Below are positions 11,262 to 22,528 of a stretch of 64,000 nucleotides of DNA, piece after piece; the first letter of the stretch is position 1, and the number at the start of each line of letters is the position of its first letter. Made by a program: the position numbers and the translations under genes. Source of the stretch: Phoma sp. XZ068 (taxonomy: Eukaryota > Ascomycota > Dothideomycetes > Pleosporales > Didymellaceae); contig RBKR01000002.1 in NCBI GenBank assembly GCA_004835665.1, forward strand, positions 1,302,001-1,366,000. Direction: 5' to 3'. A model generated the notes under the pieces. That model saw only the letters and a program-made list of their open reading frames with translations, searched no databases and was not told the origin of the DNA.

Positions 11262-13221
11262 TCACAGCAGTGTTCGAAGTAGCGAGCTCACCCATTCTAC
11301 TCCGCGAAGAGCTGACTCAGGCCTCATGAGCCCCTCGAGGATCGTGTTTCGCTCTACGTCGCTAACTCGTTCGGATGTAGAGTAGATAATGCTGTACAGC
11401 TCTACGAGCCGTTGTTCCTCAAGCCGCGTCGGTCCTCGAATCCAGTCGTTCCAAGGGCCAGGGATGTCACCCTTCAGGTATAGGCATCCAAGAATAGCTG
11501 CAGCGAGCCTGGGGTGCACACCCATTGCAATACATGCCATGAGAACACCGGCAACGACCGTCACTGCGGGAGTTGGGCTTGAGCTTCCGATGAACATGAC
11601 GCGTTCACTGACTGGCCTTGTCGCCCAATATGTCCAATCCAAGAGTATCTGGTGGACGGCTTTGTCGACATCTTGAAACCCATATATAATTGCGGTGATG
11701 GATCGCGCACCATGTTCAGGTCAGTCGGAGCTCGAATGCAGGCGACCAGCTTGAGTGCGAACATCTGACAGTTGTTCGTGATGAGTGTATAGAACATGGC
11801 TCTATCTGCGATTGTATTGGCTGTATGTGTCAATAGTAGAAGAGTGTTCAGGAAACAGCTGACGCACCTATTTTCTCGACATCACCATTCGACCGGAAAG
11901 TAAACCCAACCCAGAATAGCCTTGCGTTCGGCCACTTGTTCTTGATTTGCCCGTCTTCCAGGCGGCGTACTATTATCCGACCTGTACCCGTCATTTCCTT
12001 CTTCTTCTTCTTAAGCTCGAACAGAACTCTCCCATTGCCGTCGCTTTCGACTAGAACTCCCCAATGGCCAGCAGTAGAGCAGACCTGAGCCTGTATGTCC
12101 TTTGTCGCTGTCGTAGTCTGCAACCCCAGGGCATCAAAGTTGGCGCCAGTCGCGCCAAGAGCACGGGTCACAATCCAGATTCGCTGTGGCTGTTGTGGCA
12201 AAGGGTATTTGAGACGTCCGACGATGTCGCAAAGCAGTGGATGTTGTAGAATACCTGGATCCTGGTCACTCATCATTGTTGCCCACACCAGCGGCTTCAG
12301 CGCGTCCGTCGCTTCATCATGGATCAAGTCATTGAACTGAACTAACCAGATCATGTCGAAACCAAAAGACTCGACTTCCACGCTTGGGGAGGAGAGTTGA
12401 TACTCTATGAGCTCCCTGACTCTCATTTCATTGTATCGCACAGAACTCCTGAACCACCTATCCAGGCTTTTTGTTGATGTTTGATACAGATCGTAGGCTT
12501 GGAGGTACAAGTTTAGGGATGCTATATTGGTGAGCTGCACCCGCCATTTCTGCACAGTTCGCAAGTAGTCCTGTATAAAGAGCCTCAGCGTCTTGTACAG
12601 ATACGCAAAAGAGGCATCCACCCCATTGGCACTTGCGACTTGCTGAGGTAGCTGCAACCAACTATTTTTCTCATCCAAGCTTACAACCCTATCATCATCG
12701 GCGGGGTGGGGCGCCACTGAGCTGTGTATGGCTCTAGGCTTATTGTCAATCTGTATCAGCTCGATCAATACGCTGTACTCAATGTCACCTGAGCAAGGCC
12801 AGCTACCGATGTGGGTGTGCCATGAAGCAAGATTGCATCAGTTGCTGGCTTGCTGATGGAGTGTTGACAGCTTCACCGCACGTTAGCCAAATACAGCTTG
12901 TTATACCAGCGTAGTCCGGGCAGTATTTGATCACTTACCATGCGTATATTCAAGGAGCTTGGGTCATTCAGAAAATCTGTCATCAACTTCTGCATGCATT
13001 CCCAACTGTTTTGCGTTAGCTACCGTGCTGCTCTAGTATCAGCTCGGATGAGCGTACTCTCTGTGAAATGTGGCATGGGCCTGGACGATCTCTGGCCATA
13101 ATTCGGGTGGATGACGATGAAGCGGTCTCTTTGCGTTACTGATGGGTCTTGTCTCAACAGAACTGTAGATGCCCTTCTGATTCGAAATTATCACACGATT
13201 AGAAGTCCTGACGCGTTGATG
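11262..13221 (-). CDS. Hypothetical multi-exon protein with an NlpC/P60- or LRAT-like (His...Asn-Cys) core; model incomplete, possibly decaying
   Basis: The minus strand carries several clearly coding blocks: 13221-13058; 13005 to about 12939 (joined to the first by a 52-nt intron with GTACGC, GCTAAC branch and CAG); a long block from about 12820 to 11865; and, after a GTGCGT..CAG intron, a block from 11820 to about 11711 and one from 11648 to 11262. The centre contains GHWGVLVE and, after the intron, NNCQMFALKLV. This His-then-Asn-Cys order is that of LRAT/PPPDE-like permuted papain folds. A hydrophobic segment (AVTVVAGVLMACIAMGV) lies near the C-terminus, suggesting membrane attachment. No clean initiator ATG was found: the first block is open back to a stop at 13222-13224 with no ATG. 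The join near 12940-12820 does not resolve, and the frame changes around 11720. Either there are unusual introns or the gene is degraded. Function is inferred only from the two motifs. Confidence 0.5.
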
Positions 13222-13437
13222 TTATCGCAAGCACCAGTGCAGGCAGTGGTAGGTGAACCGTACAGTAGAACGAAGCAAAGACGACAACATTTTACAACTG
13301 CTCGCCACATCATCATTGCACTGCCCAAGGCTGAGTCTGATGCGGTTTTCAAGATGAGTACTCAATGTGAACTCCTATGGTAAAGATGGACCGTTGCCTC
13401 CGCCTCAGCCAGAGCCACGTTCAATCCCACATACCTC

Positions 13438-15687
13438 TCACCACGAGAATGCCTCAACCTCCAATTCCCATCTCGTCTTCGATGACAACCTTGCCCGCTT
13501 GGTTACTACACTCCTGACTTCATCACATAGCCCCCCAGGCCCACACACCACAACCCCGATCCTATTCCACCCCTCCCCTGCCTCTTGCTCCAGGAAGCGC
13601 CCGACATCGAGTCTTTCACCAACCCACACATGCTTCTCTTTAAGTACCTCTAACACAAATGTGAGGTCGTCGGCTAGACCTTGACTCGATGCTTTTAGAC
13701 TCCAGTGGAGGGAGACGTTAGGGTGATGCGCGATGAATGGGAGTATTGCAGTGATACCGATGCCACCAGCTACCAGGACTAAGCGGTCAGTGCGCAGAAT
13801 TGAGGTTGTAGAGTTGTTTGGGTATGGGCCATCAAGCAGCGTGAGTAGCGATGCTTGAGCCGCGAGTGTTTTAGTCAGCCCGGTGGATTTGCGCACGTAG
13901 AGCGAGATCCCGGAAGTATCTGTCTGTGCTGAGGTGCGGTGTGTGCGAGCAGTGGCTGCTGCCGCAGCACCTGACTTCTCCACGTCGCCTGGTGTTTCGT
14001 GCTCTGAGCTGGATGAAGAGCTCGCAGCCGCTAAGCTATGGTCGCGGGACCGGAGAAGGGCAGTCGGCAGGACGCTAAAAGGGTGGTTCTCCCATGGTCG
14101 AAGCGGATTCAGTGTGGGGAAGTAGGCATACGTATGTCGTCCCGGTCTAGCATCCCATCGAACTTCCTTGATATCGATGCGAACGATGTCTGCAGTTACT
14201 TGGGTGACTTCCGCTCTGCGCATACCATTCTTCAGGATTCGAACAACTCGAGCACCTCGATCGAAGAACCACACTGCGCACGCCGCGTACAACCACATTT
14301 CATATCCCCACTTCCTCTTGAATGGGAGTTCTACGTGGTACCAACTTCCGGCCAGCACAAATACTGCGAGGATAATGTGCATGAACAGGAAGATCTCATA
14401 GCTCAGCTTCCTGAACCACAACGACGACACAACCACCATTATGACACACGCGAGGGTGGCAACAATCCCCCATACCCAGTACGGCTCCTTTTGTTCTGTA
14501 TCCAAGGTGCCTCTACGTTTGTACACTATTACCTCTAGGATTGAATGCAGGATGACTTGTAGCGTGAATATCCTTGCGACCCATCGGTGCAATAACATAT
14601 ACGTAGAGTGGCTCCAGTTTGTAAGCCATAAAAGGACGTTATTTCGGCCAGAGAACAGAATGACTAATGGTGCGAGAGCAAAGGCGAGGATGCCTGTGCG
14701 GACTGACATGTAGGACATGATTTCTTGCCAGGTGTCGGGAAACCAGGCGTTTGAGGGGTACTGGAAGGACTGGTAGCCGCCGGCGGTAAGGCCAATATTG
14801 AGGATGAGAAAGAAGAAGATGTACCATGCCTGGCCAAAGGTGGGTGCGTTTCCAAGGGAAAAAGGGAGGACGCGGACATGGTAGTTACCGATGAGCGTGG
14901 GCCAGACGAGGCGTGGCCTGAGTGTATCGAGAACCGAGGTCATGTACGGTAGCTGGCTGAGGCAGGTGATAAGAATCGGAGCTGCGAAGCTGGCGACCAG
15001 AAGGATGATTCTGCTTCTGCGTTAGTGCTATAGTCTTGGGGCCGAAGTGAGCTTCTCTAGGTCCAAATCCAAGGAAGAAGACTAAGAGTAAGAAACACCC
15101 TGAGTTTTGCCCTCAAATTCTGTACTAGAAGAGTTCAAGTCATGATGGTACTTACCCATGTCTCGCATGTGTCTTCTCGCTCAGCTCAAAATGCTGCACC
15201 GCGCCTCTCGTTGACTCCCATGTCACCTCGTCAAACGCCGCCGTAAAGTTAAGCGTCTCCCCTTCCTCAAGCTTTCTGCTCGGCGGCTCAGATCCCCGCA
15301 TCTGGATCAACGCCTCTTGGTACGTCCACTTCGGCTGAATAGTGAGTAGTCCAGTAACCTCCTTCCCAGCCCAATACTTCTCGAGTTTCCACAGCGGAAC
15401 ATCTATACAAGTTCTGTTGATGCAATTGGCTAGAGTAGTCAACCAAGGCGCGTCGCTTGCATAGCATTCAGGCGATGTTGCTTCTCTGTCGGGATCGGTG
15501 CAGGTGAGTGTTGCGCCGGCGAAGATATAGCCGCATGCAAAGGCGCAGTGCGGATCGTACTCTAATTTTGTTAGTACACTTCAAAGAAGGCGGTCCTGGG
15601 AGTAGCCTACTAACTTTTAGTTGGATACCCTATTAACGCTGACGCAGTACCCGCCATCGCGAGACTGAGAAGGCATATTGTCTTCAT
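13438..15687 (-). CDS. Ferric reductase (FRE/NOX superfamily metalloreductase), 3 exons, 683 aa
   Basis: Minus-strand exons are 15687-15615, 15561-15156 and 15010-13438; introns are 15614-15562 (GTTAGT..TAG) and 15155-15011 (GTAAGT, CACTAAC branch, CAG). A signal peptide (residues 1-18) leads into a Cys-rich extracellular domain of about 140 residues. A block of transmembrane helices follows, with haem-ligand histidines visible near residues 301, 315, 371 and 385. The FAD motif HPFSV is at about 469, a Ser/Ala-rich insert follows, then the NAD(P)H motif GGIGIT at about 575-580 and a CGPGG near the C-terminus. These are the hallmarks of plasma-membrane ferric/cupric reductases of high-affinity iron uptake. 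The enzyme moves electrons from cytosolic NADPH to extracellular Fe(III)/Cu(II). The alternative ATG at 14943 would delete the signal peptide and first domain and is less likely. Confidence 0.93.
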
Positions 15688-16235
15688 GATTGCGACTCTG
15701 CTGACGTTGTCCACCCAGCGCTGAGAGACTGAAAAAACTCAGACCGAGGATTCAGCCTCAACCTGCTATATTTTTCTTTTCGCAATGCCGAGTCCAGTCC
15801 CGTATTCAATGACACGGGTCAAGCGAACGGCATGTCTAGCCTTTCCGCCGTCATGCTCAAGTACCATCTTCGCGCTGCTACGTTGCTCTTGAAGTTCCTG
15901 TATTATCCGTCTCCCGTGAAGGGTAAATGTGCTCATCTACGCCGGTCGAAACTTCCGCTCGGAACAGCGAATCAGGAAGACGGTATTAGGTAGTAGTGTA
16001 ATGTGTAGATGTTTCGAAAGTAATGGCGGCCCAATATGTGCTCGAAACTAGCTCACCTGCAGTGCTTGGCAATGCTTAACTGTAGAACTCGGTGTAGATT
16101 ATCGACAGCTTGAATTTAACAAGAAAGTCTGGCCATGGAAAGTACACACTATAGTGTCAAACAGCGGACGCGAGCGATCCTAAATCTTAATTATTGCATT
16201 TTCGTAGCTATCTCGGCAGTCAAAGAACACTGCAC
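15688..16235. other. Ferric reductase promoter region
   Basis: About 550 bp between the ferric reductase start and the 3' end of the next gene, both on the minus strand. No coding feature. I did not find a convincing pair of GATA-type siderophore-regulator sites. Confidence 0.4.
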
Positions 16236-18239
16236 TTAGATCTCGAATACACCGCCCATACCAACTCTGATATCAACCACGTCCACTTTCCAGCCCTTCC
16301 AATCATTCAGGCCTCTCTTGGTCTCTCTAATGCGCTCAAGTCTCTTCTTTGCCTCCTCCTCCTGCGCCTTCTTGAATGCATCTTCATCGAACTCGAAGTC
16401 ATCCAAGCTTGGCAGACTCGCCAGGCTCTCTGTCCTCGGCTTTCCTCGATTTGCGGCATCGCTGCGTCGATGTGCAGGGTGTTGTGACTGACCCGTGAAC
16501 GCAGAAATACCTGATTTGATGACATCCTGGAAGGAAGAGTGGTTTTGCCCAACAGGGCGGGTTGGTGGAGCGCCGGAGAGATCAACATCATCAAAGCCAG
16601 AGTTGGTGTACGGCTGAGAGGGGTCGGCGTCATCAATTGAAGGCTGCATAGCAGTGCGGCGGTCGCGCCATACGCCCCGACGAAGCTCGAAGTTCTCCTC
16701 TTCAAGTTCACGGACCTTGGCCATTAACCTATCGCGCTCTTCATCTTCGAGTTCTTGCACACTCGTGTCTTCAATAGAGTCGAGGTTGGCTTTTCGGCGA
16801 CGCTGTTCTGCTTCGCGAAGGCGCGCGTTCTCGTTGCTCAACCCTGTCACGCGGGTTCGTAGCTCGGCAGCTTCACGCTCGACTTTGGAATGCTCTTGGA
16901 GTCGGGCTTGGTTGCGGGTGTCGTTGTCTCGGTGTAGTTGTGTCAGCGTCTCGATCTTCTTCTCCAATAACTCTGCTCGTGATACTGAATCAGATGCCTT
17001 GCGATTGGCAGCACCAAGCTCGGCCTCGACCTGTGCGATCCGTGTCTGCGCAGAATCCCGGTCTGAGCCTTCCTTAGCTGCTTGCTCGCTTGCCTTCTCC
17101 AAATTCGCTTTCAAGTCTGACAGTTCTGTCCTTGCCGAACTAGCCTCTTGTTCAGCCTTTTGCAGCGCCGACTCAAGACTGGATATCTTTGATTGAAGCT
17201 CGTTGTTCTTGTTTGTTTGCTCGGTCACCTGCGAGTTAACCTTGGAGATTTCCAACTCCAGTGATTCGATTGTTGCGGATTTGGAAGCAATCTGAGCGTT
17301 CAGGTCATCGATTGACTCTGTTTGGCTAGGAGAAGCGGCTGAGGCTCGGCGAGTGGACTTTTCGGTTTGCGTTCGGAGCTGCGATAGCTGGCGTTTGAGC
17401 GACTCGACTTCTGATTTCTGTGTCATGGATCAGTATCCCATTACAAGCGTGACCAGAGATAGCTATGCGTACCAGCTTATCAACTTCTTTGCTCTTCTCA
17501 AGCGCAATCGCAGCCTCTCCCTTTCCTTCTCTGAACTCTTCGAGCTCCTCCTCGTCTTTCTCCCACTTTGTCTTATACTCCTCGACCTCGGCAGTCAATC
17601 TGATCTTCTCCATCTCAAGCTCGGCGATCTTCTGAACCTGCTCGCGGTATATCTCGCTCGAAGCGCCACCACCAGGTGTCAACCCAGTGGGTGACGTAGG
17701 CCCGGCGCCTGAACGATAGAAAGACTCGGACCTCTGGCGCGATTCGACAGCGACCGAAGGCTTGCGGCCATGCGATGGCTTGGGTACGGGCAAATCCGTG
17801 GGCTCATCATCGTCTGCGGACTCCTGGGCCTCTGTAGGCTCAGGCGCGGCATCTTCGGTCTTCTCCTCAGCTGGTGCGGGTGTAGTTGGAGCTTCAACAT
17901 CAGCTTCGGCGGCAGTTTCAGCTGGAGCTTCAGCGGGCGCTTCTTCGGGAGCTTCTGTCTCCTCTTTCTTATCCTTCTTCTTTGCGCCGCCCGCCTTTTT
18001 GGCCTTCTGCTTCTTCAATTGCTCATACTAAATGCTTTAGTCAGCATCCTGATCCTGAAGAACAGAGACCTGCAGAGCTACACCGCCGGTGCTACCAGCG
18101 GTATGATGATATGTGGTGCTCGTGCGGTGATTCTGTGCTATACGCTTCTCTGCTTGTTGAAAGAATGATGAAACCCAATACATACGCGCTTCTTAGCTGC
18201 GGCGACCTTCTCGGCCTTCTCTTTGTCATCGTCCGCCAT
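16236..18239 (-). CDS. Long coiled-coil protein (M-protein-repeat type), 3 exons, 596 aa
   Basis: Exons are 18239-18186 (18 codons), 18027-17473 and 17417-16236; introns are 18185-18028 (GTATGT..TAG, 158 nt) and 17472-17418 (GTACGC..CAG). The protein starts MADDDKEKAEKVAAAKKR, then has a Lys-rich segment and a low-complexity Glu/Ala/Pro stretch (residues about 35-95). A Ser-rich linker leads to a heptad-type coiled coil from about residue 130 to 450. A less ordered tail ends in a Lys/Trp-rich segment. Such proteins are annotated as M protein repeat proteins in Aspergillus and resemble golgin or myosin-tail scaffolds; the exact role is not established. No membrane segment or enzyme motif is seen. 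The first exon is supported by the natural KxxKxxK start and exact phase. Confidence 0.85.
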
Positions 18240-19385
18240 GTTGTCGATAGTGAGTGCGGTTTGAAGTGTGGGGTTGCTGTGTACGCGGTGTGACGCGCAC
18301 TGAGCTCGGCGATGCCACCTGGCCAGATTTGGACTAGACTAACCGGGACCCTCGAAGCTCCAACTTTGACATGGACATCTCAACCGCTCAGAATGTGACA
18401 TCTAATTACATGATCACCGGATAACTACCAGTATAGAAGCTCCAACAGCAGAAATGTGTGAATTCAGTCGAGACTGAAATAATTTCAAAATCATCGAAGT
18501 ACCAGGTACGCTGAAAATCGTGATCATCGTCCATTGATTGTGTAAGTTGAGATCCCAGAAACACAACCAAAGAGTATCTACATTCCTCACCACCCTCAAT
18601 CTCGCTCTCCCAACCCCATCAACCGAAACCGTTCAATCAATCGCCTCAAACCTGAATCACAAAGCAACACCCACGCCGTTACACGACCCTACCCCACGAT
18701 AACACCCGTCGCACCTCATCTATCCTGAAACATGACATCTCCAACCAACATTGCAGGCCCGTCGTTCCCACCCCAGGCGCCAGCGTCAGTGTAACAGCCA
18801 TCCGCAGACGTGCACGATCGACCCGCTCCTCGCCATTGCGACATTTACAGTAGGGTCCTTGCACAGCGTCCCTGCTTATGCATTTGGTCCCTGCTTACAT
18901 CTCCAGACACGCGCACATACTTATATGTGTGATAGCGAGTCAGTTGGTTGTGCTGTGCCATTTTGTGTTTCGAAGTTATGCATGTGGGGTTATCGGTGCG
19001 AAGATGTGGAGGGCCTTCCTGCGTAATCTCCGCGAACTATTGGGAACGTGGCTGTGCATGGCGATGAGGATGGAGGCGCGAGCTGGTGGGGTCGATACGG
19101 GGGCGTGATAGGTAAGCGCTGGGAGCCGATTGGGATTGACTATCGAATGTAACTCGAAAGGTACGGGAAATTCGAAGATGACGAATAGAGGGCCGAATGA
19201 AGAGTGCTGGGAATAGATCACAGGTGAGGAATTGCGTCAGCGGAGGAGATTGGTTTGAGGATTTGTGTTCATTGCATTTCTCCATGCTCGACTAGCTATC
19301 TATGTCGCTATCTCCCGGTAGATGTCTCATCCACCACAAATGGTCAACGCCGCCCTAGATGAAGTATTTGAAGCGAAAAGATCTG
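18240..19385. other. Intergenic region
   Basis: About 1.1 kb with no supportable gene; presumed promoter of the coiled-coil gene. Frames at 18751-19026 and 19037-19285 lack coding character. Confidence 0.45.
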
Positions 19386-19750
19386 TCATATCGCGCTATT
19401 CGCGCAAGGCATGTCCTGGGAAAAGGCCGCAAGTGTACCCAACCATGCCTTGAATGTTTTGAACGAGGGACAAAGAAAATGGCTTCCCTCTAAGAGATGA
19501 ACCGCCATAAAGAGCTGGTCAAAGTACCCCGGATCAAGATCGACTCGTAGATACCCGTCTTCCCAGTGCCTGTGAAAGATGGATGTGTAAAAGGGAAATG
19601 CTGAGTCAACGAGAGTAAGAAAGTCCGGTTCGCGTTCCAAGATTGCAAAGAAAGCATGCGCCATTAAAAGTTCGTAGCCTCGCTGGTAAACTCCGGGTCA
19701 TGCGAGAAGGTGATGATGTATATATATGCTCGGTAATCGGTGTGGACCAT
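19386..19750 (-). pseudogene. Small ORF pair broken by an apparent one-base frameshift, unknown protein
   Basis: On the minus strand an ATG at 19750 opens a frame (MVHTDYRAYIYIIT...) that hits TAA near 19664. The overlapping next frame reads GYELLMAHAFFAILER... and continues to a stop at 19386. Shifting by one base at about 19677-19682 would join them into one protein of roughly 121 residues, rich in aromatic residues. No GT-AG intron can explain the change. The family is unknown to me. It may be a decayed gene fragment or a sequence error; the downstream frame alone would give 92 aa from its own ATG. Confidence 0.4.
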
Positions 19751-19843
19751 TATGTCATGCCGTCAACAGGAGTTGCAGTCCGTTGAATTAGGGTACGTGA
19801 TAATATGCAAGAAAGGCAGGAGTCCATGGTAGTAGTAACAGGT

Positions 19844-22528
19844 CTATTGAGCTCGCGAAGATGATGAAGCTGAGTCTTTCGATGACTTCCAGAACTTCAG
19901 CTTGCTCAGACGTCTCGACTTTTTCTTCGGATCCTTGGCGATAGGTTCAAGGTAGGCGGACTGAGGTCGCTGTTCAATCGACAGCTTGCTCTTCTCGCTA
20001 CCGTACGAACTGTTAATTAAACGTGAAAGACTTGCAATGCTAGAGCGCTTGCGTCGGCGGGATTCGACCTCGCTAGGCGCAGAGCAAAGTGAGGCCGAGC
20101 GATCGCCAGGCCTGCGAGGAGCAGGTAGAGGGAAGGTGCCCTGCATGTTGCTGGTCATGGTCGATCTTGACGATGTCAGGGACGGTACGTCGTCAGATGA
20201 GATGCGCATTTCGGGGCCAGGCTCTCCGAAACGTGGTGATGGCATGACTGGGTAGTCGGTCACGGACGATGCCGCAGTACCCACGCGAGGAGTGTCGAAT
20301 GAGATCTGACTGGATCGGTAATCCGGTGAGCTGAAGGATGAAGTGACGGTGTTTGGTGTCATGAGGCTTTGCTGGCCAAGAGGGGTTGGCACCGCCATAG
20401 TCGAATGGTGTTCCTTGAATTCTTCCAGCGTCGATTGCGGCGTGACGGTAGAATCTGAGGAATGAGTGAGTGACGAGGTACGAGGTTCCTCGTAATCCTC
20501 AACTACCTCAACTTGTGAACAGTTTGCACTGGAATCGAATTGAGGCACTGCATGTGGGGATAGTGGCTCCTCCGGGATGGGCGAGTGCCTGGGCTCCGCA
20601 CGCGTCTTCAAGCCGAGACCATCGTTGAAGTTCCAATTTATCGTTGGACCATCCTGCCTGCTATCCACTTCGACAATCTGGATCTTCGGTTCTTCAGCCA
20701 TCTCGGGCTCTTCCGCAATAGAAGTGGGTGCTGACCCCTTCCTCAACTCAGGCTTCTCCTCTTCTGGCTCCTCTTCCTCAAACACGTCAGCCATTGGCGA
20801 AGTGCTTGTGGCAGCTGAAGGCCTGAACTCGAAGGGGACCAATTCAGGGGCACTCTCGGTCCTACGATGGTTGGTAGTAAAGCCGCTTGCACTATGCATG
20901 GCCCGTCGATGAGCCGAAAAGCCTCGTTGCGGTTTCGAGTTCGCGCCATTTGGAGTGTTGAACGGGCCAAGTGCTGCATCCATATCAATGATGGGGCTCA
21001 TGACGTCCGAATCTACACGTTTCAGCTGTCGAGGTTGCCATGAAGCAAAGTCAGTGTTAATCTTCGGCGCTGGTACGATATCTGCTGTAGGCGAAACAAT
21101 GGTAACGGAGGTATCATCGTCGAAATTAGGACTGAATTCGAAGTCGACCTCGTCCGAAGAATCGGTATCCTCGTCTTCGACCACAACGTCTGGCTGTTCA
21201 GGTGTTGATGCTCTGCGCTTCGACTTTTTGCTGTGTTTTCCTTTCCTCGGAATAATCGAATTCGCCCAGGACTTTACTTTGCGAGGCCTATGACTAGATT
21301 TCTTTGACTTCGACTTGGCATCTTCAGGTGAATCGGCGTCCATAGGAGATGCTAGAGGAGATGAGTTGAAGGTTGTTGTGAGGGCAGGGTCGGAGATGCT
21401 GGTGGGTAGTCTTCGGTGGGTAGACTTGTCGTTGTGTTTGGACTCCAATCGAAAGAAGCCTCGTTTCTTGGTCGGCATGTCAGGGGAGGTCGGGCTAGGT
21501 CCAGCAGAACGAGAGCGTCCAGCAGACACTGGACGCTTGCGGTCAGACGCATCCTCGATTAATGGGTTGCTAAGAATCTTGTCCAAAACAGCACCAGCGG
21601 TACCAGGCCGGCTTTCGTCCTCTACTGTGCTCAGGGTTGGAGTGCCCGAGCGTGTGAACGGAGGGCTGACTGTGTTGCCGCCGATACTTGACGACAAGCT
21701 ATTTGTAGTCGAGTGCCCGCGGAGTGTCGATACCTCGGTTTCCGAAGAGATTGTTGAGAGCGGTCGAATGTACTCGACCTTGTCAGAGAAGCCAACACGG
21801 GCCCTGGAAGGAGGGCGTGGGGTGGACTCGTCGTCGGAGTTGCTGGGGCGCAGACACGGCTGTGACATGGATTTGTTGACCGAATGGCCAAACTTGAACT
21901 CATTGAGGTTTTCGGCTGGCGTGTTGGGTGCACTGCCTGTTCGAGGGGGCGCTGGAGGGTTCATGATCGTGGACAGGTCGTGGGACGAAATGGCGGCAGA
22001 GCGGCGATGGGCATGGCCACGGCGCCCGGCGGGTGGACCAGGCTGTAGTGTCGTTGTTGGTGGTGATAGAGAGCCATCCTTGGTGGGGCTGCTGCTCAGC
22101 AATGTCGCGCCTGTTCGAGCACTTCCTCCAATGAGTTCACTGCCACCCCGTCGGTGGCCATGCATTGGCTTCGCAGGCGTTGTCGGCGATAGGAGCGGCG
22201 ATGTCTGTGGAGATGTCTCTTGGGGCGGTGGTGCACTGCCTGCGGGGTTGAAAGAGAAGGCAGGGAGTGCGTTCACGGACCTCTGCCTGGCGTGCGGCAT
22301 GGATCCTCGGCGAGCGGCTGGGTACTGCATTGACATTGGACGAGGCTTCGTCGGCGACGACTCGCCCGACAATGTGTCTGGTCCTCGCATGGGGAACGAG
22401 AAGTCGGGGTTGGGGACCATCTCGACCATGCCGACGTTGGACTGCTGGCGACGCTGGTAGAGAGGGGAGCCTGCGCCCGCCGACTGCGACTGTGTAGCCT
22501 GATGGCGTGGCAGCGCAATCTGAGCCAT
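19844..22528 (-). CDS. Large Ser/Pro-rich low-complexity protein, single exon, 894 aa
   Basis: One uninterrupted frame from ATG 22528. The product is dominated by Ser, Pro, Thr, Arg and Glu with many SP/TP and RRxS sites, and lacks a signal peptide and membrane helices. Conserved-looking islands are the start (VEMVPNPDFSFPMRGPD near residues 36-52), a Lys/Arg-rich patch around 405-440 that could be a nuclear signal, an acidic stretch around 450-470, and a basic C-terminus (KDPKKKSRRLSKLKFWKSS). Relatives in Aspergillus are annotated as cell wall proline-rich proteins. With no secretion signal I infer an intracellular phospho-regulated protein instead. The strand opposite also has long open frames (for example 21315-22460), but these mirror the biased codons of this gene. 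Confidence 0.8.
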   Translation of the reverse strand: MAQIALPRHQATQSQSAGAGSPLYQRRQQSNVGMVEMVPNPDFSFPMRGPDTLSGESSPTKPRPMSMQYPAARRGSMPHARQRSVNALPAFSFNPAGSAPPPQETSPQTSPLLSPTTPAKPMHGHRRGGSELIGGSARTGATLLSSSPTKDGSLSPPTTTLQPGPPAGRRGHAHRRSAAISSHDLSTIMNPPAPPRTGSAPNTPAENLNEFKFGHSVNKSMSQPCLRPSNSDDESTPRPPSRARVGFSDKVEYIRPLSTISSETEVSTLRGHSTTNSLSSSIGGNTVSPPFTRSGTPTLSTVEDESRPGTAGAVLDKILSNPLIEDASDRKRPVSAGRSRSAGPSPTSPDMPTKKRGFFRLESKHNDKSTHRRLPTSISDPALTTTFNSSPLASPMDADSPEDAKSKSKKSSHRPRKVKSWANSIIPRKGKHSKKSKRRASTPEQPDVVVEDEDTDSSDEVDFEFSPNFDDDTSVTIVSPTADIVPAPKINTDFASWQPRQLKRVDSDVMSPIIDMDAALGPFNTPNGANSKPQRGFSAHRRAMHSASGFTTNHRRTESAPELVPFEFRPSAATSTSPMADVFEEEEPEEEKPELRKGSAPTSIAEEPEMAEEPKIQIVEVDSRQDGPTINWNFNDGLGLKTRAEPRHSPIPEEPLSPHAVPQFDSSANCSQVEVVEDYEEPRTSSLTHSSDSTVTPQSTLEEFKEHHSTMAVPTPLGQQSLMTPNTVTSSFSSPDYRSSQISFDTPRVGTAASSVTDYPVMPSPRFGEPGPEMRISSDDVPSLTSSRSTMTSNMQGTFPLPAPRRPGDRSASLCSAPSEVESRRRKRSSIASLSRLINSSYGSEKSKLSIEQRPQSAYLEPIAKDPKKKSRRLSKLKFWKSSKDSASSSSRAQ

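Noticed and set aside
21315..22460. 381-codon plus-strand frame
   Set aside because: It is the mirror image of the Ser/Pro-rich minus-strand gene; biased codons leave the opposite strand open.
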